NCBI GenBank assembly: GCA_052108535.1
Contig: JBQDZM010000004.1
Coordinates: forward strand, 62,001-126,000
DNA from: Galactobacter sp052108535
Lineage (GTDB): Bacteria > Actinomycetota > Actinomycetes > Actinomycetales > Micrococcaceae
DNA length: 64,000 nt
Reading direction: 5' to 3'
Below, in pieces: positions 17,024 to 25,696 of the stretch. Every line of letters begins with the position of its first letter. Positions within the stretch are counted from its first letter, which is position 1. The position numbers were made by a program, and so were the translations under genes. The notes under the pieces are model-generated. The model was not told the origin of the DNA, ran no database searches, and worked only from the letters and a program-made list of their open reading frames with translations.

Positions 17024-17997
17024 GCCTGGGCCTCGGCTTCGACCCCTACCTGAGGTCCGGTGGCCAGCGCATCTCGGGCCTGATCGACGTCGCGGTGCAT
17101 CTGCTCCACGAGTGCGTCGAGACCGTTGAAGGCCACCATGCCGCGCAGGTGCGCCACGAATTCCACCTTCACCTGCTGCCCGTAGAGGTCAAAGGCGGTG
17201 ACGGCCTCGTCCGGGCGGTCGATCACGTGGGCTTCCACGGTGCGCACCACGCCATCGAACTGCGGGTTGGTGCCGATGGAGATGGCCGACGGCCAGCGGG
17301 TCCCCTGCTGATCCACGAGCCAGCCGGCGTACACGCCGTCTGCCGGCATCAGCCCCACGGCGTCTGCGGAGAGATTAGCCGTGGGGAACCCGAGTTCACG
17401 TCCGCGGGCGAAGCCGTGGACCACGGTGCCCGCCATGGAGTGATAGCGCCCCAGGACACGGGCGGCCTCTTCCACGTTGCCGTGTTGTAGGGCCTCGCGC
17501 ACCCACGTGGAGGACCAGCGGCGTTCGGTGCCGACGTCGGAGACGCCCACCACCTCGAAACCGTACTTCTTGCCAAGTACCCGCATGGTGTCCAGGTTGC
17601 CCTCGTTGTCCCGGCCAAAACGGACGTCTCTGCCCACCACCACGACCTGGGCGTGCAACGTCTGAACCAGGTAACGGAGCACAAACTCTTCCGCGGTCTG
17701 TGCCGCGAACTCTAGCGTGTATTCGATGGTCAGCAGGGCGCCGACGCCCTCACGTTCCAGCAGCACCTCGCGGCCCGCACGGGACGTGATGGGGACCGGC
17801 GCGAAGGCCGGAGAATGCACGGCCAGCGGGTGGGGGTCAAAGGTGACCACCACTGAGAGGCAATCGCGATCCGAGGCGGCCCCCACCACGGAACGCAGCA
17901 GCTCCTGGTGCCCTCGGTGCACGCCGTCGAAATTACCGATGGTGACCACGGAACCGGGAAGGTCCGGCACTTGGTCCGGGGAGGTCCAGCGCAGCAT
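17020..17997 (-). CDS. ribF: Bifunctional riboflavin kinase/FAD synthetase
   Basis: A 325-residue enzyme that phosphorylates riboflavin to FMN and adenylylates FMN to FAD. The N-terminal nucleotidyltransferase has TIGNFDGVHRGHQEL, and the C-terminal flavokinase has GRELGFPTANL and DGVYAGW. The ATG at 17997 overlaps the preceding gene's stop by one base (TGATG) and gives the usual family length; a longer in-frame extension to 18108 would run back into that gene. It is followed by the methyltransferase with a 4-base overlap. Confidence 0.95.
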   Translation of the reverse strand: MLRWTSPDQVPDLPGSVVTIGNFDGVHRGHQELLRSVVGAASDRDCLSVVVTFDPHPLAVHSPAFAPVPITSRAGREVLLEREGVGALLTIEYTLEFAAQTAEEFVLRYLVQTLHAQVVVVGRDVRFGRDNEGNLDTMRVLGKKYGFEVVGVSDVGTERRWSSTWVREALQHGNVEEAARVLGRYHSMAGTVVHGFARGRELGFPTANLSADAVGLMPADGVYAGWLVDQQGTRWPSAISIGTNPQFDGVVRTVEAHVIDRPDEAVTAFDLYGQQVKVEFVAHLRGMVAFNGLDALVEQMHRDVDQARDALATGPQVGVEAEAQA

Positions 17998-18533
17998 CAG
18001 GCGGTGACCTCCTGGGCCTTGCGCGGGCGGTGCGCCAGCAACCACCACAGTCCCACGCACGGCAGCACGATGGGAACGTAGCCGTAGCCGGAACCGAAGT
18101 GACTCCACACGGAGGCGCGGTCGAAGAGTTCGGGTGCTGCGTAGGAGAGGATCGAGACCGCGACGACGCCCACGAATTCGATGATCACCGCGACCATGGC
18201 CACGTACCAGGAGGCCGGTTTGCGCACGGCCAGGGCGATGGTCGCCACGATGTACACCACGGCCGCCACCACGGACAGGGAAATCGACACCGGAGCGATG
18301 TCAAAGATCTTCTGCCCGGCGAACTCCCCACCGCGCTGGGTTCCGAAGAGCTGCCACACGCTGCGGGCGAAGGCCGCCAACGCGAAGATGCCGTAGACCG
18401 TGACGAGGAGTCGCCCCAGCCCGCGGTTCTTCTGGCTGGGATCATGTTTGGGTGGCTGCTGCCCGGTCTCCTCGACCTGCGCGGATCCGATCCGCGCTGC
18501 GATTCGGCCGCCCTTCGGCGTCGGCTGCTGCAT
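17997..18533 (-). CDS. Four-helix membrane protein of unknown function
   Basis: A 178-residue protein with a polar N-terminal 45 residues and four predicted membrane helices (roughly 50-70, 88-112, 118-142 and 150-172), ending in a basic tail. I do not recognise a named family. GAGGAG about 10 bases upstream supports the ATG at 18533; an ATG at 18551 is possible. Its stop overlaps the ribF start, so ribF translation is coupled to it. Confidence 0.8.
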   Translation of the reverse strand: MQQPTPKGGRIAARIGSAQVEETGQQPPKHDPSQKNRGLGRLLVTVYGIFALAAFARSVWQLFGTQRGGEFAGQKIFDIAPVSISLSVVAAVVYIVATIALAVRKPASWYVAMVAVIIEFVGVVAVSILSYAAPELFDRASVWSHFGSGYGYVPIVLPCVGLWWLLAHRPRKAQEVTA

Positions 18534-18583
18534 CGACCTATTTCTCCTCATCAACGTGTCTTGGGTTCCGGTTCTTAAGAACT

Positions 18584-18961
18584 TCAGAACCAGCCCAGTC
18601 CCATCCAGACCTGCTGCATGCGATAGAGCATCACGAACACCGTAAACCCGGTGGCCGCCATGATGATGTTGGACCATCTGGAGGATTCACCTATGGCCCA
18701 CCATCCTGCCAGGATCACCAGCATGAACGCGGTGACCAAGTAGCCCCAGAATTCCCATCCCGCACCGATCAGGGGTGCCGAGCCGGTACCTTGCCGCACC
18801 CCGGCCGCGATCCCGTAGACGATCAAGTAGACCTCGACGAGCCCTAAAGACACGATCGCGGAGTCCGACGGGTAATTGCTCACCACGGTGGTAACCAACC
18901 CCACCACCACGCTGAGTGCGCAGATGATGGTGCCGGCGATCATGAAGCCGTCGAAGAGCAA
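18584..18961 (-). CDS. Small four-helix membrane protein of unknown function
   Basis: A 125-residue, strongly hydrophobic protein with four predicted helices (about 5-27, 38-55, 68-88 and 97-116). No motif that I can name is present. It lies between truB and the other membrane protein gene on the same strand, with gaps of about 50 bp either side, and is probably co-transcribed with them. Similar small proteins are common next to truB/ribF in Micrococcales. Confidence 0.75.
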   Translation of the reverse strand: MLFDGFMIAGTIICALSVVVGLVTTVVSNYPSDSAIVSLGLVEVYLIVYGIAAGVRQGTGSAPLIGAGWEFWGYLVTAFMLVILAGWWAIGESSRWSNIIMAATGFTVFVMLYRMQQVWMGLGWF

Positions 18962-19014
18962 GGCGTGGTCCTTATGGGTGGTACGTGACGTGAAGGAGGA
19001 AAAGCGGGGAAAGA

Positions 19015-19914
19015 TCAGCGGGGGGCAAAGACCAACTCGGGTTTTGCGTTCTGACCGCGGTCCTTCAGAAGGGCAACGAGTTCGCCGTCAGGGCCGATAC
19101 CTGCAGTGAGTTCCTTGGTGCCGGTGGCCGGGATACGCCGCCCGAAACCAATCTCCACGGCTTCCTCGGCGCTCAGCTCGCGCGCGGCGAAAAGCCCCCT
19201 GGCGGAGTCGGCCAGAGAAACCACATCCAGCGAATCAGCGAGCTGTTCCAACGTGTGTGCCTGGGTGAGGTCGAAGGATCCAACCCGGGTGCGGCGCAGT
19301 GCCGTGAGGTGCCCACCAACGTTGAGGGCTTCCCCGAGATCCCGCGCCAGGGCACGGATGTAGGTTCCGGAGGAGCAGTCCACCACCACGTCAACATCCA
19401 TGGTGCGGCCGCCCTCGGGGCGGCGAACATCCAGGATGTCGAAGCGGGAGACGGTGACGGGGCGGGCGGGCAGTTCCACGGTTTCCCCGTCGCGCACTCG
19501 CTGGTAGGAACGTTTGCCGTCCACCTTGATGGCGGAAACGGAGCTGGGGACCTGGTGGATGTCACCGGTGAGGTCTGCGACGGCCGCGTCCAATTCGGGG
19601 CGCGTCACCGCGGCCACGAAACGGCGCTGAAGGATCTCCCCTTCTGCGTCGTCCGTGGTGGTGTTCTCCCCCAGCCTGATGGTGGCCTCGTAGGTCTTGT
19701 CGACGCCCACCACGTGGGTGAGCAATCGGGTGGCCTTGTTGATACCGACCACGAGCACGCCCGTGGCCATGGGGTCCAGCGTTCCCGCGTGACCCACCTT
19801 GCGGGTGCCCGCGATGCGGCGCATGCGGGAAACCACGTCGTGGGAGGTCATGCCGGAGGCTTTGTCCACCACCACCAAGCCGGAGGGAGATTCCGCGGTC
19901 ACGTCAGCGCTCAT
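19015..19914 (-). CDS. truB: tRNA pseudouridine(55) synthase
   Basis: A 299-residue synthase that makes pseudouridine 55 in the T-loop of tRNAs. The catalytic aspartate is in GTLDPMATGVLVVG (about residue 45); the YQRVRDGE and SSGTYIRALARDLG motifs are present, and a PUA-like C-terminus follows. The ATG at 19914 lies 11 bases inside the end of rbfA, the usual overlap in this operon. A longer frame to 20049 would overlap rbfA extensively and is rejected. Confidence 0.95.
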   Translation of the reverse strand: MSADVTAESPSGLVVVDKASGMTSHDVVSRMRRIAGTRKVGHAGTLDPMATGVLVVGINKATRLLTHVVGVDKTYEATIRLGENTTTDDAEGEILQRRFVAAVTRPELDAAVADLTGDIHQVPSSVSAIKVDGKRSYQRVRDGETVELPARPVTVSRFDILDVRRPEGGRTMDVDVVVDCSSGTYIRALARDLGEALNVGGHLTALRRTRVGSFDLTQAHTLEQLADSLDVVSLADSARGLFAARELSAEEAVEIGFGRRIPATGTKELTAGIGPDGELVALLKDRGQNAKPELVFAPR

Positions 19915-20365
19915 CCTCCGCAGCGTCCTCGAGGTCTTCGTCGAGTTCGTCGTCGTGCTTGTACGGGTCGGCGTCGCCTGCATAGGTCTTGCCCTCGGCG
20001 AGGGCGGCGACCTCTGCGTCCTTGGCGCGTGCCTGCCGCAGCAGGTCATCCACGAGGGTCGCGTTCACCGGGACCTCGTCCGGGACAAAGGTCAGGGTCG
20101 GGGTCAGCCGAATGGTGAGGTTACGGCCAAGCTCGTGACGGAGCTTGCCCTGGTTGCGGGTCAGCAACTCGGCGACCTCAGCCTTGTTCTCGTCACCGCC
20201 GAACACCGTGTAGTACACGGTGGCGTTCTGCAGGTCGTTGGTGACCCTGGTGTCGGTGACGGTGACGTTCTCGATCGCCTCGTCCCGAACCACGCGGGTC
20301 AGGGATCCGGCCACGATCACCTTGATGCGCTGGGCCAGCCGGGCTGCGCGTGCTGCGTCTGCCAT
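19904..20365 (-). CDS. rbfA: Ribosome-binding factor A
   Basis: A 153-residue KH-fold factor that acts on the 16S rRNA 5' helix during 30S maturation and cold adaptation. The core (RLAQRIKVIVAGSL, then the beta strand DLQNATVYYTVFG) matches the family, and the acidic C-terminal tail after about residue 120 is typical of Actinobacteria. GAAGGAGGAG precedes the ATG at 20365. It overlaps truB by 11 bases and follows infB. Confidence 0.95.
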   Translation of the reverse strand: MADAARAARLAQRIKVIVAGSLTRVVRDEAIENVTVTDTRVTNDLQNATVYYTVFGGDENKAEVAELLTRNQGKLRHELGRNLTIRLTPTLTFVPDEVPVNATLVDDLLRQARAKDAEVAALAEGKTYAGDADPYKHDDELDEDLEDAAEDER

Positions 20366-20414
20366 GTCGGCTCCTCCTTCGGGAGTCAGTGAAAGTCTTC
20401 TTCTTGGGCGGGTA

Positions 20415-20453
20415 TGACCCCCGCCCGGACGGAGCACGTCCGGGCGAGGGTCA
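20415..20453 (-). terminator. Hairpin between infB and rbfA
   Basis: A 17-bp stem with one mismatch (20415-20431 with 20437-20453) and a 5-base loop lies between the infB stop and the rbfA start. There is no U-tract on the minus strand, so it may be a partial terminator or processing signal. Confidence 0.5.
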
Positions 20454-20477
20454 CACCCTGTTGTCCTTGATCAAGGA

Positions 20478-23348
20478 TCAGTCGCGAGGCTTCTCGCGCA
20501 TCTCCCAGGACTCGATGATGTCGCCTTCCTTGACGTCGTTGAAGGAGCCAAGACCGATACCACACTCGTAGCCCTCGCGGACCTCTGTGGCGTCGTCCTT
20601 GAAGCGCCGCAGCGACTCGATGGAGAGCTTGTCGGAGATGACGTTGCCGTCACGGACCAGGCGTGCCTTGGCGTTACGGCGCATGATGCCGGAACGCACC
20701 AACGTACCTGCGATGTTGCCGAACTTGGAGGAACGGAAGACCTCGCGGACCTCTGCGGACCCGAGCTCCACCTCCTCGTACTCCGGCTTGAGCATGCCCT
20801 TGAGTGCAGCCTCGATGTCGTCGATGGCCTGGTAGATGACCGAGTAGAAGCGCATGTCGACGCCCTCGCGGTCTGCCAGTTCTGCCACACGCTCGGCCGG
20901 ACGGACGTTGAAGCCAATGATGATGGCGTTGTCCACGGTGGCCAGGTTGACGTCGTTCTGCGTGATGGCACCCACGCCGCGGTGGATGACGCGCAGCTGC
21001 ACGTCCTCGCCCACGTCGATCTTGAGCAGCGAGTCTTCCAGGGCCTCCACGGCACCGGAAACGTCGCCCTTCAGGATCAGGCTAAGGGTATCGATCTTGC
21101 CCTCGGCCACGGCCTGGTCGAAGTCCTCCAGGCTGATGCGCTTGCGGCGCTTGGCGAGCATCGCGTTACGGTCTGCAGCCTCACGCTTCTCAGCGATCTG
21201 GCGGGCGGTGCGCTCGTCCTGCGTGACGATGAACGTGTCACCTGCACGCGGAACGCTGGAGAGACCCAGCACCTGGACCGGACGGGAGGGAAGGGCCACG
21301 TCCATGGCCCCACCGTTCTCGTCGAACATGGCACGCACGCGACCGTGGGCGGTTCCACACACGATGGTGTCGCCGACTGCCAGAGTTCCGGACTCCACCA
21401 AGACGGTGGCGACGGGGCCGCGGCCCTTGTCCAGGTTGGCTTCGATCGCGATACCGCGAGCGTCCTTGTCCGGGTTGGCACGCAGGTCCAACGCGGCGTC
21501 TGCCGTCAACAGGATGGCGGAGAGGAGGTCCTCGATACCCTCGTTCTGACGAGCGGAGACCGGCACGAACATGGTGTCGCCACCGTATTCCTCCGGAACC
21601 AGGCCGTATTCGGTCAGCTGACCCTTGACCTTGTCCGGGTTGGAATCCGGCTTATCGATCTTGTTGACCGCGACCACGATCGGCACACCTGCGGCCTGGG
21701 CGTGGTTCAACGCCTCGACCGTCTGCGGCATGACGCCGTCATCGGCTGCCACCACGAGCACCGCGATATCGGTGACCTTGGCGCCACGGGCACGCATGGC
21801 GGTGAACGCCTCGTGACCGGGGGTGTCGATGAAGGTGATGGGGCGTTCCGTGCCCTCCAGCTCGGAGACGATCTGGTAGGCACCAATGTGCTGGGTGATG
21901 CCGCCGGCTTCGCCCTCGATGACGTTGGTCTTACGGATCGCGTCCAGCAGTCGAGTCTTACCGTGATCGACGTGACCCATGACGGTGACCACCGGGGGAC
22001 GGGGCTCCAGCATCTCGTCGGTCTCGGCGTCTGCCTCGGCCTCCAGGTTGATGTCGAAGGACTCGAAGAGCTCGCGCTCCTCATCCTCCGGGGAGACGAT
22101 CTGGATCTTGTAACCCAGCTCGGCACCCAGCAACTCGAAGGTTTCCTCGTCCAGCGACTGGTTGGCGTTGGCCATCTCACCGAGGTGGAACAGCACGGTC
22201 ACCAGTGCGGCGGGGTTCGCGTTGATCTTCTCTGCGAAGTCAGTCAGCGTGGCGCCGCGACGCAGGCGGACAATGGTGCCGCCGTTGCCGCGAGGAATGA
22301 TCACGCCGCCGACCGAAGGTGCGCCTTGCTGCTCAAGTTCCTGGCGCTTGGCGCGCTTGGACTTGCGCTGCTTACCGCGACGCGGGCCTCCCTTACCGAA
22401 GGCACCCTGTGCGGAACCGCGTCCGCCGCCACGACCGCCACGGAAGCCACCGCCGCCAGCGGTGTTGCCGCCGCCCGGACGGCCGCTGCCGCCACGTCCG
22501 CCGCCCGGCTTGGGCTGGTTGACGTTGAGGTCCAACTTCTTGGGCATCATGTTCGGGTTGGGACGACCTGCACCGCCTGCGGGGCGGGGGCCACCCTGAC
22601 CTGCTGCCGGACGGGGACCGCCCTGACCGGCTGCGGGACGCGGGCCACCGGGGCGGGGACCGCCCTGACCGGGGGCACCCTGACGGCTGCCGGGACGCGG
22701 ACCACCCTGGCCTTCACCGCGACGCATCCCCTGCTGGGAGCTGAACGGGTTGTTGCCCGGACGCGGGCCACCGGGGCGCGGGGCGCCGGAACGGGGGCCG
22801 TTCTGGCGTCCGCCACCGTTGCCCTGGCCTTCACCGCGACGCATCCCCTGCTGGGAGCTGAACGGATTGTTGCCGGGACGGGGGCCCGACGGCTTGGGGC
22901 CGGCTGGCTTGGGTGCGCCCGGCTTGGCGCCGGAGGGCTTAGCAGCGGGCTTGGCGGCCGGCTTCGGCGCGGCAGTACCCGGCTTGGGTGCGGCGGCCTT
23001 GGGGGCCTCTGCTGGCTCAGCTGCAGGCTGCGCGGGGGTCTCCTTGGCAGGAGCCTCCTTGGCAGGTGCTTCCTGAGCTGCAGGCTTAGCAGCGGGCTTG
23101 GCGCTCGGCTTCGGCGCGGCAGCACCCGGCTTGGGTGCAGCGGCCTTGGGGGCCTGCTTGGGTGCCGCAGATTCTGCGGGCTTGGCGCCACCGCCGGGGA
23201 AGGCGGTGCGCAGCTTCTTCACCACCGGGGGTTCGATGGTGGATGAGGCAGAGCGAACGAATTCGCCCATCTCCTCCAATTTGGTGATCGCTTCCTTGGA
23301 AGTGATCCCCAGCTCCTTGGCGAGCTCGTGGACACGGACCTTGGCCAC
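20478..23348 (-). CDS. infB: Translation initiation factor IF-2
   Basis: A 956-residue GTPase that brings fMet-tRNA to the 30S subunit. The N-terminal IF2_N domain (VRVHELAKELGITSKEA) is followed by about 280 residues of Ala/Pro/Gly/Arg-rich linker with two copies of PGNNPFSSQQGMRRGEGQG. A second IF2_N-like segment comes next, then the G domain (GHVDHGKT near 461, NKID near 570) and domains II-IV. The start codon is GTG with AAGGAG just upstream. The long low-complexity linker is usual in Actinobacteria. Confidence 0.97.
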   Translation of the reverse strand: MAKVRVHELAKELGITSKEAITKLEEMGEFVRSASSTIEPPVVKKLRTAFPGGGAKPAESAAPKQAPKAAAPKPGAAAPKPSAKPAAKPAAQEAPAKEAPAKETPAQPAAEPAEAPKAAAPKPGTAAPKPAAKPAAKPSGAKPGAPKPAGPKPSGPRPGNNPFSSQQGMRRGEGQGNGGGRQNGPRSGAPRPGGPRPGNNPFSSQQGMRRGEGQGGPRPGSRQGAPGQGGPRPGGPRPAAGQGGPRPAAGQGGPRPAGGAGRPNPNMMPKKLDLNVNQPKPGGGRGGSGRPGGGNTAGGGGFRGGRGGGRGSAQGAFGKGGPRRGKQRKSKRAKRQELEQQGAPSVGGVIIPRGNGGTIVRLRRGATLTDFAEKINANPAALVTVLFHLGEMANANQSLDEETFELLGAELGYKIQIVSPEDEERELFESFDINLEAEADAETDEMLEPRPPVVTVMGHVDHGKTRLLDAIRKTNVIEGEAGGITQHIGAYQIVSELEGTERPITFIDTPGHEAFTAMRARGAKVTDIAVLVVAADDGVMPQTVEALNHAQAAGVPIVVAVNKIDKPDSNPDKVKGQLTEYGLVPEEYGGDTMFVPVSARQNEGIEDLLSAILLTADAALDLRANPDKDARGIAIEANLDKGRGPVATVLVESGTLAVGDTIVCGTAHGRVRAMFDENGGAMDVALPSRPVQVLGLSSVPRAGDTFIVTQDERTARQIAEKREAADRNAMLAKRRKRISLEDFDQAVAEGKIDTLSLILKGDVSGAVEALEDSLLKIDVGEDVQLRVIHRGVGAITQNDVNLATVDNAIIIGFNVRPAERVAELADREGVDMRFYSVIYQAIDDIEAALKGMLKPEYEEVELGSAEVREVFRSSKFGNIAGTLVRSGIMRRNAKARLVRDGNVISDKLSIESLRRFKDDATEVREGYECGIGLGSFNDVKEGDIIESWEMREKPRD

Positions 23349-23562
23349 TTTTCTCCTTCTCTGGCCCGTGGCATCACGACCGACTCAACTCGCCTTACTG
23401 CCTACCCAAGTTGAGTTCCTGGGGCTCCGGCAGTCGGAGCGTTATGTCTTTACGTCATGCACGGACCTGTTGGTGCAAAACAGGTGGGTGCGCCGCGAAC
23501 GGCACACGAACGTCAGTGGCGGTGCAGAGGTGGTTCATCTCTGGCCGCTCATCTGTGGACTC

Positions 23563-23901
23563 TCATCGGGTTTCCACTGCTTCTGACCCGCTTTCAGGTT
23601 TTTTGTGAACAGGTGGACAAGACGCGTTCCGTAGCGCCTTGTTCAGCGCGGCCAACAGGTCGTCGAGTTCGATGCGGAAGCGTGAGGACCGGAAGGCCCT
23701 TGCGAATCCGCCGCGACGTACTGCCAGCTGTGCGCACTCAGGGTCGGTGTGCAGCCATGCTCCCCGCCCTGAACCGCGGCGTTTCGGGTCAGGCAGGATC
23801 CGGGTGGGATCCTGCGGGTCCTCGATCCACCGCAGTAGTTCTTGTTGATCTGTCACGAGCCGGCAGCCCACACAAGTGCGTTGAGGGCGGTGAGTGGTCA
23901 T
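23563..23901 (-). CDS. ylxR: YlxR family RNA-binding protein
   Basis: A 112-residue protein with the family signature RTCVGCR near the N-terminus and GRGAWLH further on. YlxR is encoded between nusA and infB in most Gram-positive bacteria and binds RNA (reported RNase P association in other species). The ATG at 23901 is preceded by GAGGTG. A far longer in-frame extension exists, but it overlaps nusA and has no family support. The C-terminal 20 residues are polar and variable. Confidence 0.88.
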   Translation of the reverse strand: MTTHRPQRTCVGCRLVTDQQELLRWIEDPQDPTRILPDPKRRGSGRGAWLHTDPECAQLAVRRGGFARAFRSSRFRIELDDLLAALNKALRNASCPPVHKKPESGSEAVETR

Positions 23902-24031
23902 GGACCTGTTCACCTCTTCTTCCTCGACGTGGCCTTGCAGGAAGGCGTCAGCCCAAAACGGACCGCAACCCAGTCTACCGCTTCCACACCAGGCTTCCTG
24001 CGTGATGCATGCCTCAGCGTGGTGGCGGGGT

Positions 24032-25042
24032 TCAGGCCTCGGGTTCCGCGACGATCTCCGGCTGCAATGCCGCCTGGGCTTGGGAGCGGGAGACGATATC
24101 GATGCGCCAGCCGGTGAGCTTCGCGGCGAGGCGGGCGTTCTGGCCCTCCTTACCGATGGCCAAGGAGAGCTGGTTATCGGGGACCACCGCGCGGATCTGG
24201 TGAGTGGCCTCGTCCAGGACCTCCACGGAGACCACCTTGGACGGGGACAGCGCCTGCCCCACGAAGGTGGCCGGGTCGTCTGCGAAGTCCACGATGTCGA
24301 TCTTCTCGTCACCGAGCTCGGTCATGACGGCGCGGACACGGGTTCCCATTTCGCCGATGCAGGCACCCTTGGCATTGATCCCTGCCTGAGTTGAACGCAC
24401 GGCGAGCTTGGTCCGATGCCCGGCCTCGCGGGCCAGGGCCACGATCTCCACCTGGCCGTCTGCAATCTCTGGGACCTCGAGCTCAAAGAGGCTGCGGACC
24501 AGGTTCGGGTGGGAGCGGGACACGGTGACGGCCGGGCCCTTGGGTCCGCGGTGCACGTCGGTCACGTAGACGCGGATGCGCTCGCCGTGGCGGTAGTGCT
24601 CGCCGGGGACCTGCTCGGGCGGGGGCAGGATGGCTTCAACGGTGCCGAGGTCCACCTGCACCATGCGGGGGTCGCGCCCCTGCTGGATGAGGCCGGAGAG
24701 CACCTGGCCTTCCTTCTCCTTGAACTCGCCGATCACCACGGCGTCGTCTGCTTCCCGCAGGCGCTGCATGATGATCTGGCGGGCGGTGGAGGCGGCGATA
24801 CGGCCGAAGTCGGTGGGGGTGTCGTCGAATTCGCCGATGCGACGGTTGTCCTCGTCCACCTCGGGTGCCCAGATGGTCACGTGGCCGGTGCTGCGGTCGA
24901 GTTCTGCGCGGGCGCCACGGATGGCTCCGGGCTGCTTATCGTAGGCCAGCACTAGGGCCTGCTCGATGGTGGGGATCAGCCGCTCCAGCGGGATCTCGCG
25001 TTCCTTCTCCAGCATGCGCAGCGCGCTCAGGTCGATGTCCAT
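24032..25042 (-). CDS. nusA: Transcription termination/antitermination factor NusA
   Basis: A 336-residue RNA polymerase-binding factor. Domain order: NusA N-terminal domain (1-125), S1 domain (about 130-200), then KH1 and KH2 (about 205-325; GINAKGACIGEMGTRVRAVM and LSLAIGKEGQNARLAAKLTG). The proteobacterial AR repeats are absent, as expected for Actinobacteria. The ATG at 25042 lies one base after the rimP stop, giving the standard rimP-nusA coupling. Confidence 0.96.
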   Translation of the reverse strand: MDIDLSALRMLEKEREIPLERLIPTIEQALVLAYDKQPGAIRGARAELDRSTGHVTIWAPEVDEDNRRIGEFDDTPTDFGRIAASTARQIIMQRLREADDAVVIGEFKEKEGQVLSGLIQQGRDPRMVQVDLGTVEAILPPPEQVPGEHYRHGERIRVYVTDVHRGPKGPAVTVSRSHPNLVRSLFELEVPEIADGQVEIVALAREAGHRTKLAVRSTQAGINAKGACIGEMGTRVRAVMTELGDEKIDIVDFADDPATFVGQALSPSKVVSVEVLDEATHQIRAVVPDNQLSLAIGKEGQNARLAAKLTGWRIDIVSRSQAQAALQPEIVAEPEA

Positions 25043-25043
25043 G

Positions 25044-25598
25044 TCAGGCCTCCTGGTCCGGGGTCTCAAGGTTCTTCAGTGCGCGGGCTGCGGTGGCGTC
25101 GACGTCCACCTTGCCCCGCCTGATCTGTGGGTAGTCGATGCGGACGGGATCCAGGATCTTCTCCTTCATCCCCTTCTTGGGTGCGGGCACCCGGGGTTCC
25201 AGCTCAATGCCGTCCTCGTCAGCGTGCAGCAGCAGACCGTAGATGCGTTCGCCGTCAACCGGCAGCACGTTGACGATGCGGTCCACGTTGCGTTGCCAGT
25301 GCCGCGGGAGGGTGAGGTCTCGCCCCGCTCCGGGGCTGGTGACCTCGAGGTCGTAAGGGGTGTTGCCGCTTAAGGGTCCCTGGTCCAGGGCCTCTCCCAC
25401 GGTCTGGGAGAGGGTGGCCACGAGGTCCAGGTCCAGGCCTTCGGTGCCGTCTGGCCGGTCCACAATGACGCGCAGCACTGGTGGTTCCCCTCCGGGGAGT
25501 TCAACGGCTTCGAGGACGAGTCCCACCTCCTCCACGATCGGGGTCACGGCGAGCGTGACGCCTTCGAGATCGGTCTGACCGATCGTGGTATTGGGCAT
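25044..25598 (-). CDS. rimP: Ribosome maturation factor RimP
   Basis: A 184-residue 30S assembly factor. The central region (LDLDLVATLSQTVGEALD, then YDLEVTSPGAGRDLT) is the family signature. AGGAGG 6 bases upstream fixes the ATG at 25598; the longer in-frame extension would run into the divergent DUF4439-like gene. It is the first gene of rimP-nusA-ylxR-infB-rbfA-truB. Confidence 0.95.
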   Translation of the reverse strand: MPNTTIGQTDLEGVTLAVTPIVEEVGLVLEAVELPGGEPPVLRVIVDRPDGTEGLDLDLVATLSQTVGEALDQGPLSGNTPYDLEVTSPGAGRDLTLPRHWQRNVDRIVNVLPVDGERIYGLLLHADEDGIELEPRVPAPKKGMKEKILDPVRIDYPQIRRGKVDVDATAARALKNLETPDQEA

Positions 25599-25696
25599 GT
25601 GGTTCCTCCTGGCTTGAAGCGCGCATCCAAGCCTAGCGTGTCGCGGGGCCCGCTGGTGGCCAAACTGGCGCCTTGGGTCATGAGACGATGGGCACC

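Noticed and set aside
20982..23246. Plus-strand frame of over 700 codons opposite infB
   Set aside because: Mirrors the IF-2 codon pattern and its repeats; no independent coding evidence.
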